Shown piece by piece: positions 42,998 to 52,250 of a stretch of 64,000 nt of DNA; position 1 is the first letter of the stretch; each line of letters starts with the position of its first letter. The stretch lies in NCBI GenBank assembly GCA_029960065.1, contig JASCOF010000001.1, forward strand, positions 1,390,788 through 1,454,787, read 5' to 3'. Below the pieces are notes generated by a model. It saw only the letters and a list, made by a program, of their open reading frames with translations, had not been told where the DNA came from and did no database searches. The translations under genes were made by a program, and so were the position numbers. Source of the stretch: Flavobacteriaceae bacterium PS02336. GTDB lineage: Bacteria > Bacteroidota > Bacteroidia > Flavobacteriales > Flavobacteriaceae.

Positions 42998-43429
42998 TTA
43001 GTATAATAAGCTTGGAGGTCTTCCGATGTTTCCGTAGTTCATTGGATCAAGACTTTGTATGTCAGAAGAAGGAGCTTCTTGAACTAAAGCAAAACTTTGA
43101 ACTTTTGCTGTATTGTTTTCTATCTTTTTTCCTGTTGGAACTAAAAATAGAGTAGTCAAACCTGCTTTTTCTCCATGCTTTTCATCATCTGGATAAACTC
43201 CAAAGTAGAAACGAATTCCATCTACACTATAACCGTCTTTTGCTCCGTTAGTTTTAATATAATGAATGTAATTTTCTAATTCTTCCAGCGAATACCAAAT
43301 GGCATTTGCATCTTCTTTTTGTGCTTTTTTTGCGGTAAGTGAAGCTCTTTTATTGTTGTAATTCACATTTAATTGTCTTGCGAATTCTTTTGTAATTAAC
43401 TGACTTGGTTTTGAAGGAGGGTTTTTCAT
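42998..43429 (-). CDS. Hypothetical protein, 143 aa
   Basis: A soluble protein, beginning MKNPPSKPSQLITKEFARQL and containing IWYSLEELENYIHYIKTNGA, then DGIRFYFGVYPDDEKHGEKA. It lies 7 bases before the membrane sensor gene, so it is the first gene of the kinase operon. The FYFGVYP segment and GLTTLFLVPTG strand suggest an alpha/beta fold. I recall similar flavobacterial proteins but no named family. Confidence 0.6.
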   Translation of the reverse strand: MKNPPSKPSQLITKEFARQLNVNYNNKRASLTAKKAQKEDANAIWYSLEELENYIHYIKTNGAKDGYSVDGIRFYFGVYPDDEKHGEKAGLTTLFLVPTGKKIENNTAKVQSFALVQEAPSSDIQSLDPMNYGNIGRPPSLLY

Positions 43430-43742
43430 GATGTATTATTAGTTTAATTGGTTAAGGATTTAGTTAGCAGTATTTTAAACACTGTTAGTGGCAAAATTAT
43501 CTGAAATCTAAAATTTGGACAAGGGGAAATATACCCTTTTTTAACTGGGTAAAATTATTTTGAAAAATGGGTTAATATACTGTTATATAGTATTTTATAA
43601 AATTTTAAATTTATATCGTCATTTTTTTAACCCAAATTGACTCTGATAAGTTTAAGACTTATTTACAAAACCTGCAGCCAATCAGCACTAGATTATCAGT
43701 TAGGAGCTGGAATAGTAAAAATTCACCAAAAAATAATAAAAC
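43430..43742. other. Divergent intergenic gap
   Basis: No gene is seen. It is highly AT-rich and separates the divergent sensor operon and muramidase gene. Short repeats such as TAAGTTTAAGACTTA (about 43646..43660) are noted but none is convincing as a terminator or promoter. Confidence 0.4.
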
Positions 43743-44567
43743 ATGAGAACAATAAAAGCAGGCGCAAAATCTCCAGAAGTGTATTATTTAAACGAACTTT
43801 TGGCTAAACTAAAATACAATGTAATAGTTTCCGATTATTTCGGAACGGCAACAGATAAAGCAATCAAGGATTTTCAATCGAAGAATAACCTTGTTGTTGA
43901 TGGTGTGGTAGGGTTAAAAACGTGGTCTTTGCTTTTAGAGAAAAGTAAAAATGGTTTTTCTTCTAATAGTAAATTACTTTCAGAGCAAGACTTAATCAAT
44001 TTTTCGAATCAGTTTAATTTGGAGCTGGCAGTTGTAAAAGCGGTAAATGAAGTGGAAAGTAATGGAAAAGGTTTTTTGATTGACGGCAGGCCAAAAATTC
44101 TGTTTGAAGGACATATTTTTTGGCGTGAACTTGAAAAAAGAGGAATCAATCCGAAGTCTTATATAAATTCCAGTAATCAAGATGTTTTATTTGAAAACTA
44201 CACTAAAAAATATTACGTAGGCGGAACGGCAGAATATACACGTCTTGAAAAAGCAAGAAACCTAGGTCAGGATAAAAAAATAATAGATGCGGCAAATAGT
44301 TCTGCTTCTTGGGGATTATTTCAAATTATGGGCTTTAATGCAGTTTCTATTGGTTATAAAAGTATTGACGAATTTGTAGAGAAAATGAATCAGAACGAAG
44401 GCGAGCATTTAAAAGCTTTTGGATTGTTTTTGGAAAAAAATAATTTGATCTCACTTTTAAGAAATAAAAATTGGGCATCGTTTGCTTTGAAATATAACGG
44501 TCCAGCCTACAAAACCAATAAATATGATGAGAAATTGCTGAAAGCATATCAGAAATACTCGAGATAG
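43743..44567 (+). CDS. N-acetylmuramidase with peptidoglycan-binding domain
   Basis: A 274-aa cell-wall hydrolase without a classical signal peptide. Residues 1-62 are a PG_binding_1 domain (YFGTATDKAIKDFQSKNNLV, then VDGVVGLKTWSLLL). Residues about 85-270 match the N-acetylmuramidase (DUF3380) family: ELAVKAVNEVESNGKGFL with the catalytic Glu, RPKILFEGHIFWREL, SSASWGLFQIMGFNAVSIGY and FALKYNGPAYKTNKYDEKL. The type is common in phage endolysins and bacteriocin-like effectors. The absence of a signal suggests export by another route or release by lysis. Confidence 0.85.
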   Translation: MRTIKAGAKSPEVYYLNELLAKLKYNVIVSDYFGTATDKAIKDFQSKNNLVVDGVVGLKTWSLLLEKSKNGFSSNSKLLSEQDLINFSNQFNLELAVVKAVNEVESNGKGFLIDGRPKILFEGHIFWRELEKRGINPKSYINSSNQDVLFENYTKKYYVGGTAEYTRLEKARNLGQDKKIIDAANSSASWGLFQIMGFNAVSIGYKSIDEFVEKMNQNEGEHLKAFGLFLEKNNLISLLRNKNWASFALKYNGPAYKTNKYDEKLLKAYQKYSR

Positions 44568-44612
44568 TTGTGAATTATGAATTATGAATTGTGAATTGTG
44601 AATCATTATTAT

Positions 44613-44640
44613 CCATCAACCATCAACCATCAACCATCAA
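44613..44640 (+). repeat. Four tandem CCATCAA heptamers
   Basis: Four perfect copies of CCATCAA in a row, followed by a degenerate fifth. Just upstream is an imperfect GAATTATGAATTGTGAATT repeat (44572..44602). They lie between the muramidase gene and the 124-aa gene, and any longer open frame running through them is low-complexity. Confidence 0.8.
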
Positions 44641-44672
44641 CCAAAAACCATCAACCATTAACAATTAAAAAA

Positions 44673-45047
44673 ATGAGTTATTTAGTAAATCAAATGATCA
44701 ATTCTTTATCGAATAAGGTTTTGAAGTTAGAAAAAGCAAAAAGTGATAGAGATTATTCCGGTGGAGGCTGGTATGAAGAAGAGAAATATCAAATTTATTT
44801 ATACCCAGATTTTAGTGCCGTTTATATAAAAGAATCTTTCAGAAGTGTTTCGGGAGGAGGACTTTATCTTCCCAATCAATCATCTACAAAAGAATATGGG
44901 AAATGGAATATCTGTGAAGAAAGCGGTAAACTATTTTTAGAAATGATTTTTGATGATAATTCAAGAGCTAAATTAGAAACAGAAAACTTAGGAACTGGAA
45001 TACAAAAACTCGGTGACCAAATCTGGAATCGTTATTTAATTAGTTAG
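44673..45047 (+). CDS. Hypothetical protein, 124 aa
   Basis: The ATG at 44673 (MSYLVNQMINSLSNKVLKLE) is preferred over one at 44598, which would translate the heptamer repeat. After a helical start come beta-rich segments: KYQIYLYPDFSAVYIKESFR, GGGLYLPNQSSTKEYGKWNI and ISEESGKLFLEMIFDD-like text, ending in ALIQKLGDQIWNRYLIS-like residues. No signal peptide is seen and no family is recognised. It could be the immunity or accessory partner of the muramidase given their adjacency, which is only inference. Confidence 0.55.
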   Translation: MSYLVNQMINSLSNKVLKLEKAKSDRDYSGGGWYEEEKYQIYLYPDFSAVYIKESFRSVSGGGLYLPNQSSTKEYGKWNICEESGKLFLEMIFDDNSRAKLETENLGTGIQKLGDQIWNRYLIS

Positions 45048-45054
45048 ATTTTTT

Positions 45055-45279
45055 GTTTCAAGTTTCAGATCTCAAGTTGCTATACTTTGAACATAAATTT
45101 TAACCGCAAAGAGCGCAAGGTTTTTTCTCTGTAAGCTTTATAAAGCGCAAAGTTCGCAAGCTTTGTAAAAAAAACTTTGCGAACTCTGCGTATCCCGATA
45201 GCTATCGGGATTGCGTTCTTTGCGGTAAAACTACACTCAAAGTATAGCAACTTGAAACCTGAAACCTGAAACCTGAAAC
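45055..45279. repeat. Large imperfect inverted repeat (flavobacterial intergenic element)
   Basis: Arms AAGTTGCTATACTTTGA (45074..45090) and TCAAAGTATAGCAACTT (45237..45253) are perfect 17-mers. Further pairing occurs between GCGCAAAGTTCGCAAG and AACTTTGCGAACTCTGCG, and between CCGCAAAGAGCGCAA and TTGCGTTCTTTGCGG. In the right half is the perfect palindrome TCCCGATAGCTATCGGGA (45193..45210). The right end has CTGAAAC repeats. It lies between two convergent genes, so it can also terminate transcription. Confidence 0.75.
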
Positions 45280-45290
45280 AAAAATAAAAC

Positions 45291-47711
45291 TTATCTTAAT
45301 GTTGCACCAAGTTCCGTTTCGAAAGTTTGCTGTAATTTAGACATGATTTTATCAATTTGAGTATCCGTTAAAGTTTTGCTATTATCTTGAATTGTAAAAC
45401 TCAAAGCGTATGATTTTTTTCCTTTTGGTAATTTATCACCTTGGTAAACATCAAATAAATTAACGTCTTTTAAAAGTGCTTTTTCGGTTTGTTTTGCCAA
45501 ATTGAAAATACTTTCATAACTCGTATTTTCGTCAATCAATAAAGCTAAATCTCTGCGAACTTCTGGATATTTAGGGATTTCAGTGTATTTGATTTTTCCA
45601 GTAATGATTTTTAAAACCAAATCCCAGTTAAAATCAGCATAATAAACATCTTGTTTAATACCGAAATGCTTCAAAATAGGCTTTTTAACAACGCCCATTT
45701 CAACCAAAATATCATTGTTGTACGTAATTGCAGTTCCTTCAGAAAAAATATCAGATTGAACTGGTGCATTCGAAATTTTTTCAATTCCTAAACGGGATAA
45801 TATCGCTTTTACATATCCTTTCAACAAGAAGAAATCTGTTGTTTTCTGAGCACTCGTCCAAGTTTCTTTGTTTCTGTTTCCAGAAATTAGTAAAGAAAGA
45901 TGTTTATGCTCTTCAAATCCGTTTAAGTATTTATGATACGTTTTTCCGAATTCAAATAATTTTAAATCCGAGTTTTTTCTATTAATATTATACGAAACAG
46001 CTTCAAGTCCAGAAAATAATAAAGACTGGCGTAAAGTTGCTAAATCACTACTCAACGGATTCAGCATCGAAACATTATGCTCTTCTTTTAACGAAGCAGA
46101 TAATTTTGCATAAGCAGCTGTTGTTAATGAATTTGCCATCATTTCATGGAAACCTTGAGAATTCAACTGAGAAGCAATTGTATTCTGCACTTTATAATCT
46201 TCCGTTCTTGGAGAATTCGCTACAGTAGCATTAAATTTCTTAGAGAAATTTATGTTATTGTAACCGTAAACCCTTAATATTTCTTCGATTACATCAATTT
46301 CACGCTGCACGTCTACACGATAAGCAGGAATAGTTAAGCCTAAACCAGAATCAGAAACGCTGTTTACTTTAATATCTAAAGAAACTAAAATCTTTTTGAT
46401 AGTATCTTTTGAGATTTCTTGTCCAATAATCTTAGATACATGGCTGAAATTCAATAAAACAGAGAAATCTTCTACTTTTTTAGGGTAAACCTCTACAACA
46501 TCAGAAGTAATTTTTCCACCAGCAACTTCTTGAATTAAAAGAGCGGCACGTTTTAAAGCATATTCTGTAATAGTTGGATCAATACCTCTTTCAAATCTAA
46601 AAGAAGCATCTGTACTCAATTGATGTCTTTTAGCAGTTTTACGAATGCTAACAGGATCAAAATAAGCACTTTCTAAGAAAATAGCTGTTGTTCCTTCAGA
46701 AACTCCAGATTTTTTTCCACCAAAAACACCCGCAATACAAAGAGGTCCTTTTTCGTCGCAGATCATTAAATCTTCTTTATGAAGTGTTCTTTCAACATCG
46801 TCAAGAGTAACAAATTTAGTTCCTTCCTCAACTGTTTTCACAATAATTTTTCCGTTGATTTTCGCAGCATCAAAAGCATGCAAAGGCTGTCCTAATTCAT
46901 GTAAAACATAATTAGTAACGTCAACAATATTATTTTTCGGAGTTAATCCAATAGCTTTTAAACGGTCCTGCAGCCAGCTTGGAGATTCATGAACAGAAAT
47001 ACCAGAGATAGTTACACCGCAATATCTTGGCGCTAAATGATTGTCTTCAACATTTACATCAATTTTTAGCGTACGCATATCTACTCTAAAATTACTTACA
47101 GAAGGTGTAATTAATTCTATGTTTACGCCGCGTTGCAGCATTCCAGCTCTTAAATCACGAGCAGTTCCATAATGACTCATTGCATCGGCACGGTTAGGTG
47201 TTAATCCGATTTCGAAAACTTCATCATTTGCAATTTTAAAAACTTCAGAAGCAGGAGTTCCAGGATCTAAATCTTCAGCCAAAACCATAATTCCGTCATG
47301 ACTTGTTCCTAATCCTAGTTCATCTTCAGCACAGATCATTCCGTGGCTTTCCTGTCCGCGGATTTTTCCTTTTTTAATTGTAAATTCTGCACCTTCTTTA
47401 TCATATAAAATAGTTCCTATTGTGGCAACTGGTACTTTTTGTCCTGCAGCAACGTTCGCTGCACCACATACAATTTGTACAGGCGCTTCTAAGCCAATGT
47501 TTACTGTAGTAACTTTCAATCTATCAGCGTCAGGGTGTTTTTCGCAAGTAAGAACGTGTCCAACCACAACTCCTTCTAAGCCTCCTTTAATTGATTGGTA
47601 TTTTTCGACAACTTCAACTTCCAAACCAAGATCTGTAAGTAATTCTGAAGTTTGTTCAGATGTCCAATCTGTTTTAATAAATTGTTTTAACCAGTTGTAA
47701 GATATTTTCAT
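45291..47711 (-). CDS. pheT: Phenylalanine-tRNA ligase beta subunit
   Basis: An 806-aa subunit of the alpha2beta2 synthetase that charges tRNA-Phe. Domains in order: N-terminal tRNA-binding (EMAP-like) domain with GVVVGHVLTCEKHPDADRLK, B3/B4 editing domain about 210-380, B5 domain about 405-475, catalytic-like core and the C-terminal FDX-ACB anticodon-binding domain (PKYPEVRRDLALLIDENTSY, KGKKSYALSFTIQDNSKTLT). Length is normal for Bacteroidota. It is a stand-alone gene here; pheS is not adjacent. Confidence 0.95.
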   Translation of the reverse strand: MKISYNWLKQFIKTDWTSEQTSELLTDLGLEVEVVEKYQSIKGGLEGVVVGHVLTCEKHPDADRLKVTTVNIGLEAPVQIVCGAANVAAGQKVPVATIGTILYDKEGAEFTIKKGKIRGQESHGMICAEDELGLGTSHDGIMVLAEDLDPGTPASEVFKIANDEVFEIGLTPNRADAMSHYGTARDLRAGMLQRGVNIELITPSVSNFRVDMRTLKIDVNVEDNHLAPRYCGVTISGISVHESPSWLQDRLKAIGLTPKNNIVDVTNYVLHELGQPLHAFDAAKINGKIIVKTVEEGTKFVTLDDVERTLHKEDLMICDEKGPLCIAGVFGGKKSGVSEGTTAIFLESAYFDPVSIRKTAKRHQLSTDASFRFERGIDPTITEYALKRAALLIQEVAGGKITSDVVEVYPKKVEDFSVLLNFSHVSKIIGQEISKDTIKKILVSLDIKVNSVSDSGLGLTIPAYRVDVQREIDVIEEILRVYGYNNINFSKKFNATVANSPRTEDYKVQNTIASQLNSQGFHEMMANSLTTAAYAKLSASLKEEHNVSMLNPLSSDLATLRQSLLFSGLEAVSYNINRKNSDLKLFEFGKTYHKYLNGFEEHKHLSLLISGNRNKETWTSAQKTTDFFLLKGYVKAILSRLGIEKISNAPVQSDIFSEGTAITYNNDILVEMGVVKKPILKHFGIKQDVYYADFNWDLVLKIITGKIKYTEIPKYPEVRRDLALLIDENTSYESIFNLAKQTEKALLKDVNLFDVYQGDKLPKGKKSYALSFTIQDNSKTLTDTQIDKIMSKLQQTFETELGATLR

Positions 47712-47985
47712 TGTAACTTTTTTATTCTTGAATAAGGTTACAAATATAAGGATTGCGACGTGGAGTAAGAAAAAATTATTTGGTTTTTTCTTGCTGTTTT
47801 TTATCTGTAAAAAAAACTTGCATACTGAGTTTTTGATAATTTATGTATTAAAATTTTATTAATAAATTATTATAAAAGACTAAAAAAAAACGAATGTGTA
47901 ATTTTTGTGCTACAAGATGAACGAATTGTGCTATTCTGTTTCTTTTTATGAAACTAAATTTGGAGTAAATCAAAAAAAGAATATT

Positions 47986-49491
47986 ATGAGTACCACAGCA
48001 AAAAGACCTGAGTTCAAGGCAAAATACGATAATTATATTGGTGGAAAATTTGTAGCACCAATTAAAGGAGAATATTTTGATGTACTTTCTCCAATTGATG
48101 GAAAAGTATTTACAAAAGCGGCACATTCTGGAAAAGAAGACTTAGAGCTGGCTGTTGATGCAGCTTATGAAGCATTTAAAACGTGGGGAAAAACTTCTGT
48201 TACTGAAAGAAGTATTTTACTAAATAAGATTGCACAAAAAATTGAAGACAATTTAGAATATATAGCAACAGTAGAAACCATTGATAACGGAAAACCAATT
48301 CGTGAAACACTTGCGGCTGATATTCCACTAGCAATTGATCACTTTAGATATTTTGCAGGTGTAATTCGTGCCGAAGAAAGTTCTATTGCTGAACTGGATT
48401 CGCAGACTGTTTCTATTGCTTTAAGTGAACCTCTTGGCGTTGTAGCGCAGATTATTCCGTGGAATTTTCCAATCTTGATGGCAGTTTGGAAAATTGCGCC
48501 GGCACTTGCAGCAGGAAATACAATCGTTTTAAAACCAGCCGAAAGCACGCCGATTTCTATTATGGTTTTAATGGAGTTAATTGGAGATCTTCTTCCTCCT
48601 GGAGTTTTAAATATTGTAAATGGCTTTGGAGCAGAATTAGGCCGTCCTTTAGTAACCAACAAAAAAGTAGCAAAAGCAGCATTTACAGGTTCAACTACAA
48701 CAGGACGTTTGGTAATGCAGTACGCGACTGAAAATATTATTCCCGTGACTTTGGAATTAGGGGGGAAATCTCCAAATATTTTCTTTCCATCTGTGGCAGA
48801 TCACGATGATGATTTCTTTGATAAAGCGGTTGAAGGTGCAGTATTATTTGCTTTAAACCAAGGTGAAATCTGTACTTGCCCTTCTAGGTTATTAATTCAC
48901 GAAGATATTTACGATAAGTTTATTGCAAAAGTAATCGAAAGAACCGAGGCTATTGTTGCTGGAAATCCGTTGGATAAATCGACTATGATTGGTGCTCAGA
49001 CATCGATTGTTCAGAAAGAAAAAATCATGTCTTATATCAAATTAGGAAAAGAAGAAGGAGCAGAGCTTTTAACTGGAGGTGATGAAAATAAACTAGGCGG
49101 AGAATTAGAAGGCGGTTATTATATTAAACCAACGCTGTTTAAAGGTCATAACAAAATGAGAATCTTTCAAGAAGAGATTTTTGGTCCTGTGCTAGCAGTT
49201 ACTACTTTTAAAACTACAGAAGAAGCTATCGAAATTGCCAACGATACCATGTATGGTCTAGGAGCAGGAGTTTGGACCAGAGATGCACACGAAATTTATC
49301 AGGTTCCAAGAGCGATTCAGTCTGGTCGTGTCTGGATTAATCAATACCATTCTTATCCTGCCGGAGCGCCGTTTGGAGGTTACAAACAATCTGGAATTGG
49401 TCGTGAAAACCACAAAATGATGCTGAGCCAGTACCGTCAAACCAAAAACATGCTGATTTCTTATGACAAAAAGAAATTAGGGTTTTTCTAA
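47986..49491 (+). CDS. NAD-dependent aldehyde dehydrogenase (acetaldehyde-type)
   Basis: A 501-aa enzyme when started at ATG 47986 ([20 protein letters not shown]); an upstream ATG at 47905 would add 27 residues unlike the family. The catalytic Glu is in [13 protein letters not shown] and the Cys in [14 protein letters not shown], with cofactor motif [13 protein letters not shown]. The CTCPSR context is that of AldB/ExaC-type acetaldehyde and aliphatic aldehyde dehydrogenases. It is followed by a DUF779 gene and an AraC regulator, a known neighbourhood for such enzymes. Confidence 0.93.
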   Translation: MSTTAKRPEFKAKYDNYIGGKFVAPIKGEYFDVLSPIDGKVFTKAAHSGKEDLELAVDAAYEAFKTWGKTSVTERSILLNKIAQKIEDNLEYIATVETIDNGKPIRETLAADIPLAIDHFRYFAGVIRAEESSIAELDSQTVSIALSEPLGVVAQIIPWNFPILMAVWKIAPALAAGNTIVLKPAESTPISIMVLMELIGDLLPPGVLNIVNGFGAELGRPLVTNKKVAKAAFTGSTTTGRLVMQYATENIIPVTLELGGKSPNIFFPSVADHDDDFFDKAVEGAVLFALNQGEICTCPSRLLIHEDIYDKFIAKVIERTEAIVAGNPLDKSTMIGAQTSIVQKEKIMSYIKLGKEEGAELLTGGDENKLGGELEGGYYIKPTLFKGHNKMRIFQEEIFGPVLAVTTFKTTEEAIEIANDTMYGLGAGVWTRDAHEIYQVPRAIQSGRVWINQYHSYPAGAPFGGYKQSGIGRENHKMMLSQYRQTKNMLISYDKKKLGFF

Positions 49492-49670
49492 AGACTAACT
49501 ATCAAAATCCTGGAGGATTCTTAAGGGAAAAGTTAGCGAAATGTATGGGGCATTAAATGAAAATTTAATGACATTAAGCAAGCTCACTCCAGGCAATTTT
49601 GATTTGAAAATATCCAATACAATCGAATTACTGTTTGATTGAAAGTAAAACATAAATAGTTGGTTATGTT

Positions 49671-49709
49671 AAAGCAGTAAACTCCTTAAAAAAGTTTACT
49701 GCTTTTTTT
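49671..49709 (+). terminator. Rho-independent terminator or attenuator before the DUF779 gene
   Basis: A perfect 13-bp stem AAAGCAGTAAACT / AGTTTACTGCTTT with a 9-base loop and a 7-T tail. It ends 14 bases before the DUF779 start codon and 218 bases after the aldehyde dehydrogenase stop, so it can end the dehydrogenase transcript or gate read-through into DUF779. Confidence 0.85.
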
Positions 49710-49722
49710 AAAATTTAAAGCG

Positions 49723-50097
49723 ATGATTAGACGAATTGATGCCACAGAAAAGGCAGTTGAGTTAATAAATATACTCAAAGAAAAACACGGTGATTTAATG
49801 TTTTATCAAGCAGGAGGTTGTTGCGAAGGTACACAGCCGCAATGTTTTGAAAAAGGAGGTTATTACCAAAGAACTGGAGACGTTTGCATTGGTATCGTTG
49901 AAAATACCGAATTTTGGGTAGACAAAGATCTATTCGAATACTGGAAACACGCCCATTTTACTTTGACTGTAATTGACGCATTTGGAGTTGGAGGTTTTTC
50001 CTTGGAAACACCATTGAAAAAAACATTTCAAATAGAATATAGAATTTTTACACCAGAAGAAGAGAAGGATTTAGAACCTGTTTTTAGGATTGAATAA
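49723..50097 (+). CDS. DUF779 family protein
   Basis: A 124-aa protein that matches DUF779: RIDATEKAVELINILKEKHG at the N-terminus, then MFYQAGGCCEGTQPQCFEKG with the conserved cysteines, and FGVGGFSLETPLKKTFQIEY. The family is found almost exclusively beside aldehyde dehydrogenase genes and its role is unknown; the cysteine cluster suggests metal or aldehyde binding. It is separated from the dehydrogenase by a strong terminator-like hairpin. Confidence 0.9.
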   Translation: MIRRIDATEKAVELINILKEKHGDLMFYQAGGCCEGTQPQCFEKGGYYQRTGDVCIGIVENTEFWVDKDLFEYWKHAHFTLTVIDAFGVGGFSLETPLKKTFQIEYRIFTPEEEKDLEPVFRIE

Positions 50098-50172
50098 AGA
50101 GTTTTTAGTCTCAGTCACAGTTTTCAGTTTAAAAAAAACTTAGAATCTCAGTATCTCAGAAACTTAGCATCT

Positions 50173-51096
50173 TTAATTTATGTAAAGTAACTGATACTGT
50201 TTCGGTGTAATTCCTTCGTGTTTTTTAAATAATCGAATGAAGTAATTTGCATCTTCAAAACCTGCTAAATAGCAAACTTCATTGATTTGCAAGGTTGGAT
50301 TTTTTAATAAATTTTTAGCGCATTTTATTTTTTCATTTAAAATATACTCGATCGGACTCATTCCGAGTTCGCGTTTAAAGAAACGATAGAAAGAAGTTGT
50401 GCTCATACAAGCTTTTTCGCTTAAAGTCTTTAAACTCATATTTTCCTTTAAATTCTGCTTGATATATTCTGTAACTTCTGTGATTGGATTATTACTTTCA
50501 ATAAATTTTCCTTCATCTAAAGATTTTACCGTTTGTGTCTGGATAATTCGAATTAATAATTCCTTTAAAGTCAAATCAGCTAAAATATCTTTGGTGATCG
50601 AAGTGCTTATGCATTCTTTAATCAATTTATTGATCGTTGCCGCCATTTCGACATTATTATAAAAGAAATAATTCTGATAGTTTAACTGCCAGAACATATT
50701 ACTGCCTTCTTTAGGATATTGCTCGTTTAAGAAATTTAAAATTTCAGCAATTTTAGCCTGATCGATTGCTAGAGCCAGACATTGTGTAGGATTGTTTTTG
50801 GATGCTTCTGGAAAATCAATTTTCATTTCGACATTCGAGGGAACAATTACAGTTTCACCAGGCAGATAATCAAATCCAGGATCATCAAAAAGATGCATGA
50901 CTTTCTTGCCTCGAAGCATGCTCGTCACGACCAAATCATTAAATTTTAAAGGAACCATTTTAGTCGATTCGTAAGTTTCAAATAAATTCAATTCACAATG
51001 GCTAAGATTGTAAATAGTTCTATTTTCGACAAGAGTCTTTAACGATTTTTCTTGTGATAACTGAAGTGGATTGACTAAAAATCGTTGGTTATTCAT
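50173..51096 (-). CDS. AraC-family transcriptional regulator of the aldehyde dehydrogenase locus
   Basis: A 307-aa regulator. The N-terminal two thirds is an AraC_N-type cupin (FDDPGFDYLPGETVIVPSNV); the C-terminal 100 residues have two helix-turn-helix motifs: LKTLSEKACMSTTSFYRFFK and NEVCYLAGFEDANYFIRLFK followed by KHEGITPKQYQ. It is convergent with the DUF779 gene. AraC regulators with this neighbourhood control alcohol and aldehyde oxidation in related bacteria, so this one likely controls the dehydrogenase. Confidence 0.9.
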   Translation of the reverse strand: MNNQRFLVNPLQLSQEKSLKTLVENRTIYNLSHCELNLFETYESTKMVPLKFNDLVVTSMLRGKKVMHLFDDPGFDYLPGETVIVPSNVEMKIDFPEASKNNPTQCLALAIDQAKIAEILNFLNEQYPKEGSNMFWQLNYQNYFFYNNVEMAATINKLIKECISTSITKDILADLTLKELLIRIIQTQTVKSLDEGKFIESNNPITEVTEYIKQNLKENMSLKTLSEKACMSTTSFYRFFKRELGMSPIEYILNEKIKCAKNLLKNPTLQINEVCYLAGFEDANYFIRLFKKHEGITPKQYQLLYIN

Positions 51097-51168
51097 TGAA
51101 ATTTAATTTTTGGTGAAGACCTTAAATTTAATGAAAATAAGTATATAAAGAGCAGATTTAACGTTTTA

Positions 51169-52032
51169 TTAAATCAATTCTTCGACATGTTTTTTGATGT
51201 TTTCCGAGATCTTTTTAGTTGGAAGATCATTTTCATCATCACCAAAAGGATCTTCAATTTCTTCAGCAATTAATTCCAAACTTGCCAGTACGTAAAAAAT
51301 AAAAACTACAACTGGAGCTACAAAATAACCTAAACTTACTGAATATCCGAAAGGAAGTGTCATGGTATAAAAGAAAATGAATTTTTTTATAAAAGCACTG
51401 TAAGAGTAGGGAATAGGTGTATTTTTGATTCTTTCGCATGCCCCGCAGATATCTGTAAAAGCAACTAATTCATCATTTAATGTAATGAGCTGATCGCCAG
51501 AAATTTTTCCGCTATCATATAAGTCGTTGATTTTGTGATACATTATCCTTTTTAACTGATTTGGCTTGTGTTTGTGCTGATCGATTTCTAACTCTACATC
51601 TTCAAAGAGCATTTTACTGGTTTCTTCATCTTTTAAATGTTTGTGCAAAATATCAGCATACATTGGAATGTATTTTCTAAAAAACTTCTTGTCGTTTTCG
51701 TCTTTTAAAATAGCAGAAAGTTTTATGGCAAAATTTCGGCTGTTATTTACAAGTCCGCCCCAAAGTTTGCGTCCTTCCCACCAGCGGTCATAAGCTGTAT
51801 TGGTTCTAAAAACAAGTAAAAGAGAAATTACAAAACCAAGCATTCCGTGCATAATGGGAATGTTGTGGATGTAATCGTTTTTTGTTACTTTGAAATATTC
51901 GACTTCAAGATAACCAACAATAGCGGCATAAATTCCAATGGCAATCATAATCGGAAACAGTTTTCGAACCGTATCAGATTTGTGAAAATGAAAAATAAAA
52001 GTAAACCAGTCTTTGGTATTGTATGAGATCAT
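51169..52032 (-). CDS. Bestrophin-family chloride channel-like protein
   Basis: A 287-aa membrane protein. Signature segments are GFVISLLLVFRTNTAYDRWW, then EGRKLWGGLVNNSRNFAIKL, the LPFGYSVSLGYFVAPVVVFI helices and the C-terminal EEIEDPFGDDENDLP motif. Bacterial bestrophins (YneE/RFP-TM) form pentameric anion or cation channels. About four helices are predicted. It is monocistronic, with an unrelated long hairpin upstream. Confidence 0.92.
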   Translation of the reverse strand: MISYNTKDWFTFIFHFHKSDTVRKLFPIMIAIGIYAAIVGYLEVEYFKVTKNDYIHNIPIMHGMLGFVISLLLVFRTNTAYDRWWEGRKLWGGLVNNSRNFAIKLSAILKDENDKKFFRKYIPMYADILHKHLKDEETSKMLFEDVELEIDQHKHKPNQLKRIMYHKINDLYDSGKISGDQLITLNDELVAFTDICGACERIKNTPIPYSYSAFIKKFIFFYTMTLPFGYSVSLGYFVAPVVVFIFYVLASLELIAEEIEDPFGDDENDLPTKKISENIKKHVEELI

Positions 52033-52130
52033 TTAAGTTTGTTTTAAACAAATTTAAATTAAAAAATGACCTGATTTAATTTAAAATGAAAAATTATTTT
52101 TGCACATAAAAACATAGTTTTTCTGGTACA

Positions 52131-52196
52131 GAAAAGGCGTTTCACTAATGCATTTACACGTAGCTTTGTGTATGTATGCAAGTGAAACGCCTTTTC
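52131..52196. terminator. Long hairpin between the efflux operon and bestrophin gene
   Basis: A perfect 16-bp stem GAAAAGGCGTTTCACT (52131..52146) / AGTGAAACGCCTTTTC (52181..52196), with a second stem TACAC / GTGTA inside the loop. It is downstream of the TolC gene on the minus strand, where it would end the efflux transcript. T tracts are short. Confidence 0.65.
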
Positions 52197-52250
52197 TTAA
52201 AGAGCTTTAAATCTATATTCTATGTGCCGAAATTAATTACGCAGAGAATG

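Noticed and set aside
44567..44670. CRISPR-like array
   Set aside because: The CCATCAA units are contiguous heptamers without spacers; simple tandem repeat. No cas genes are present.
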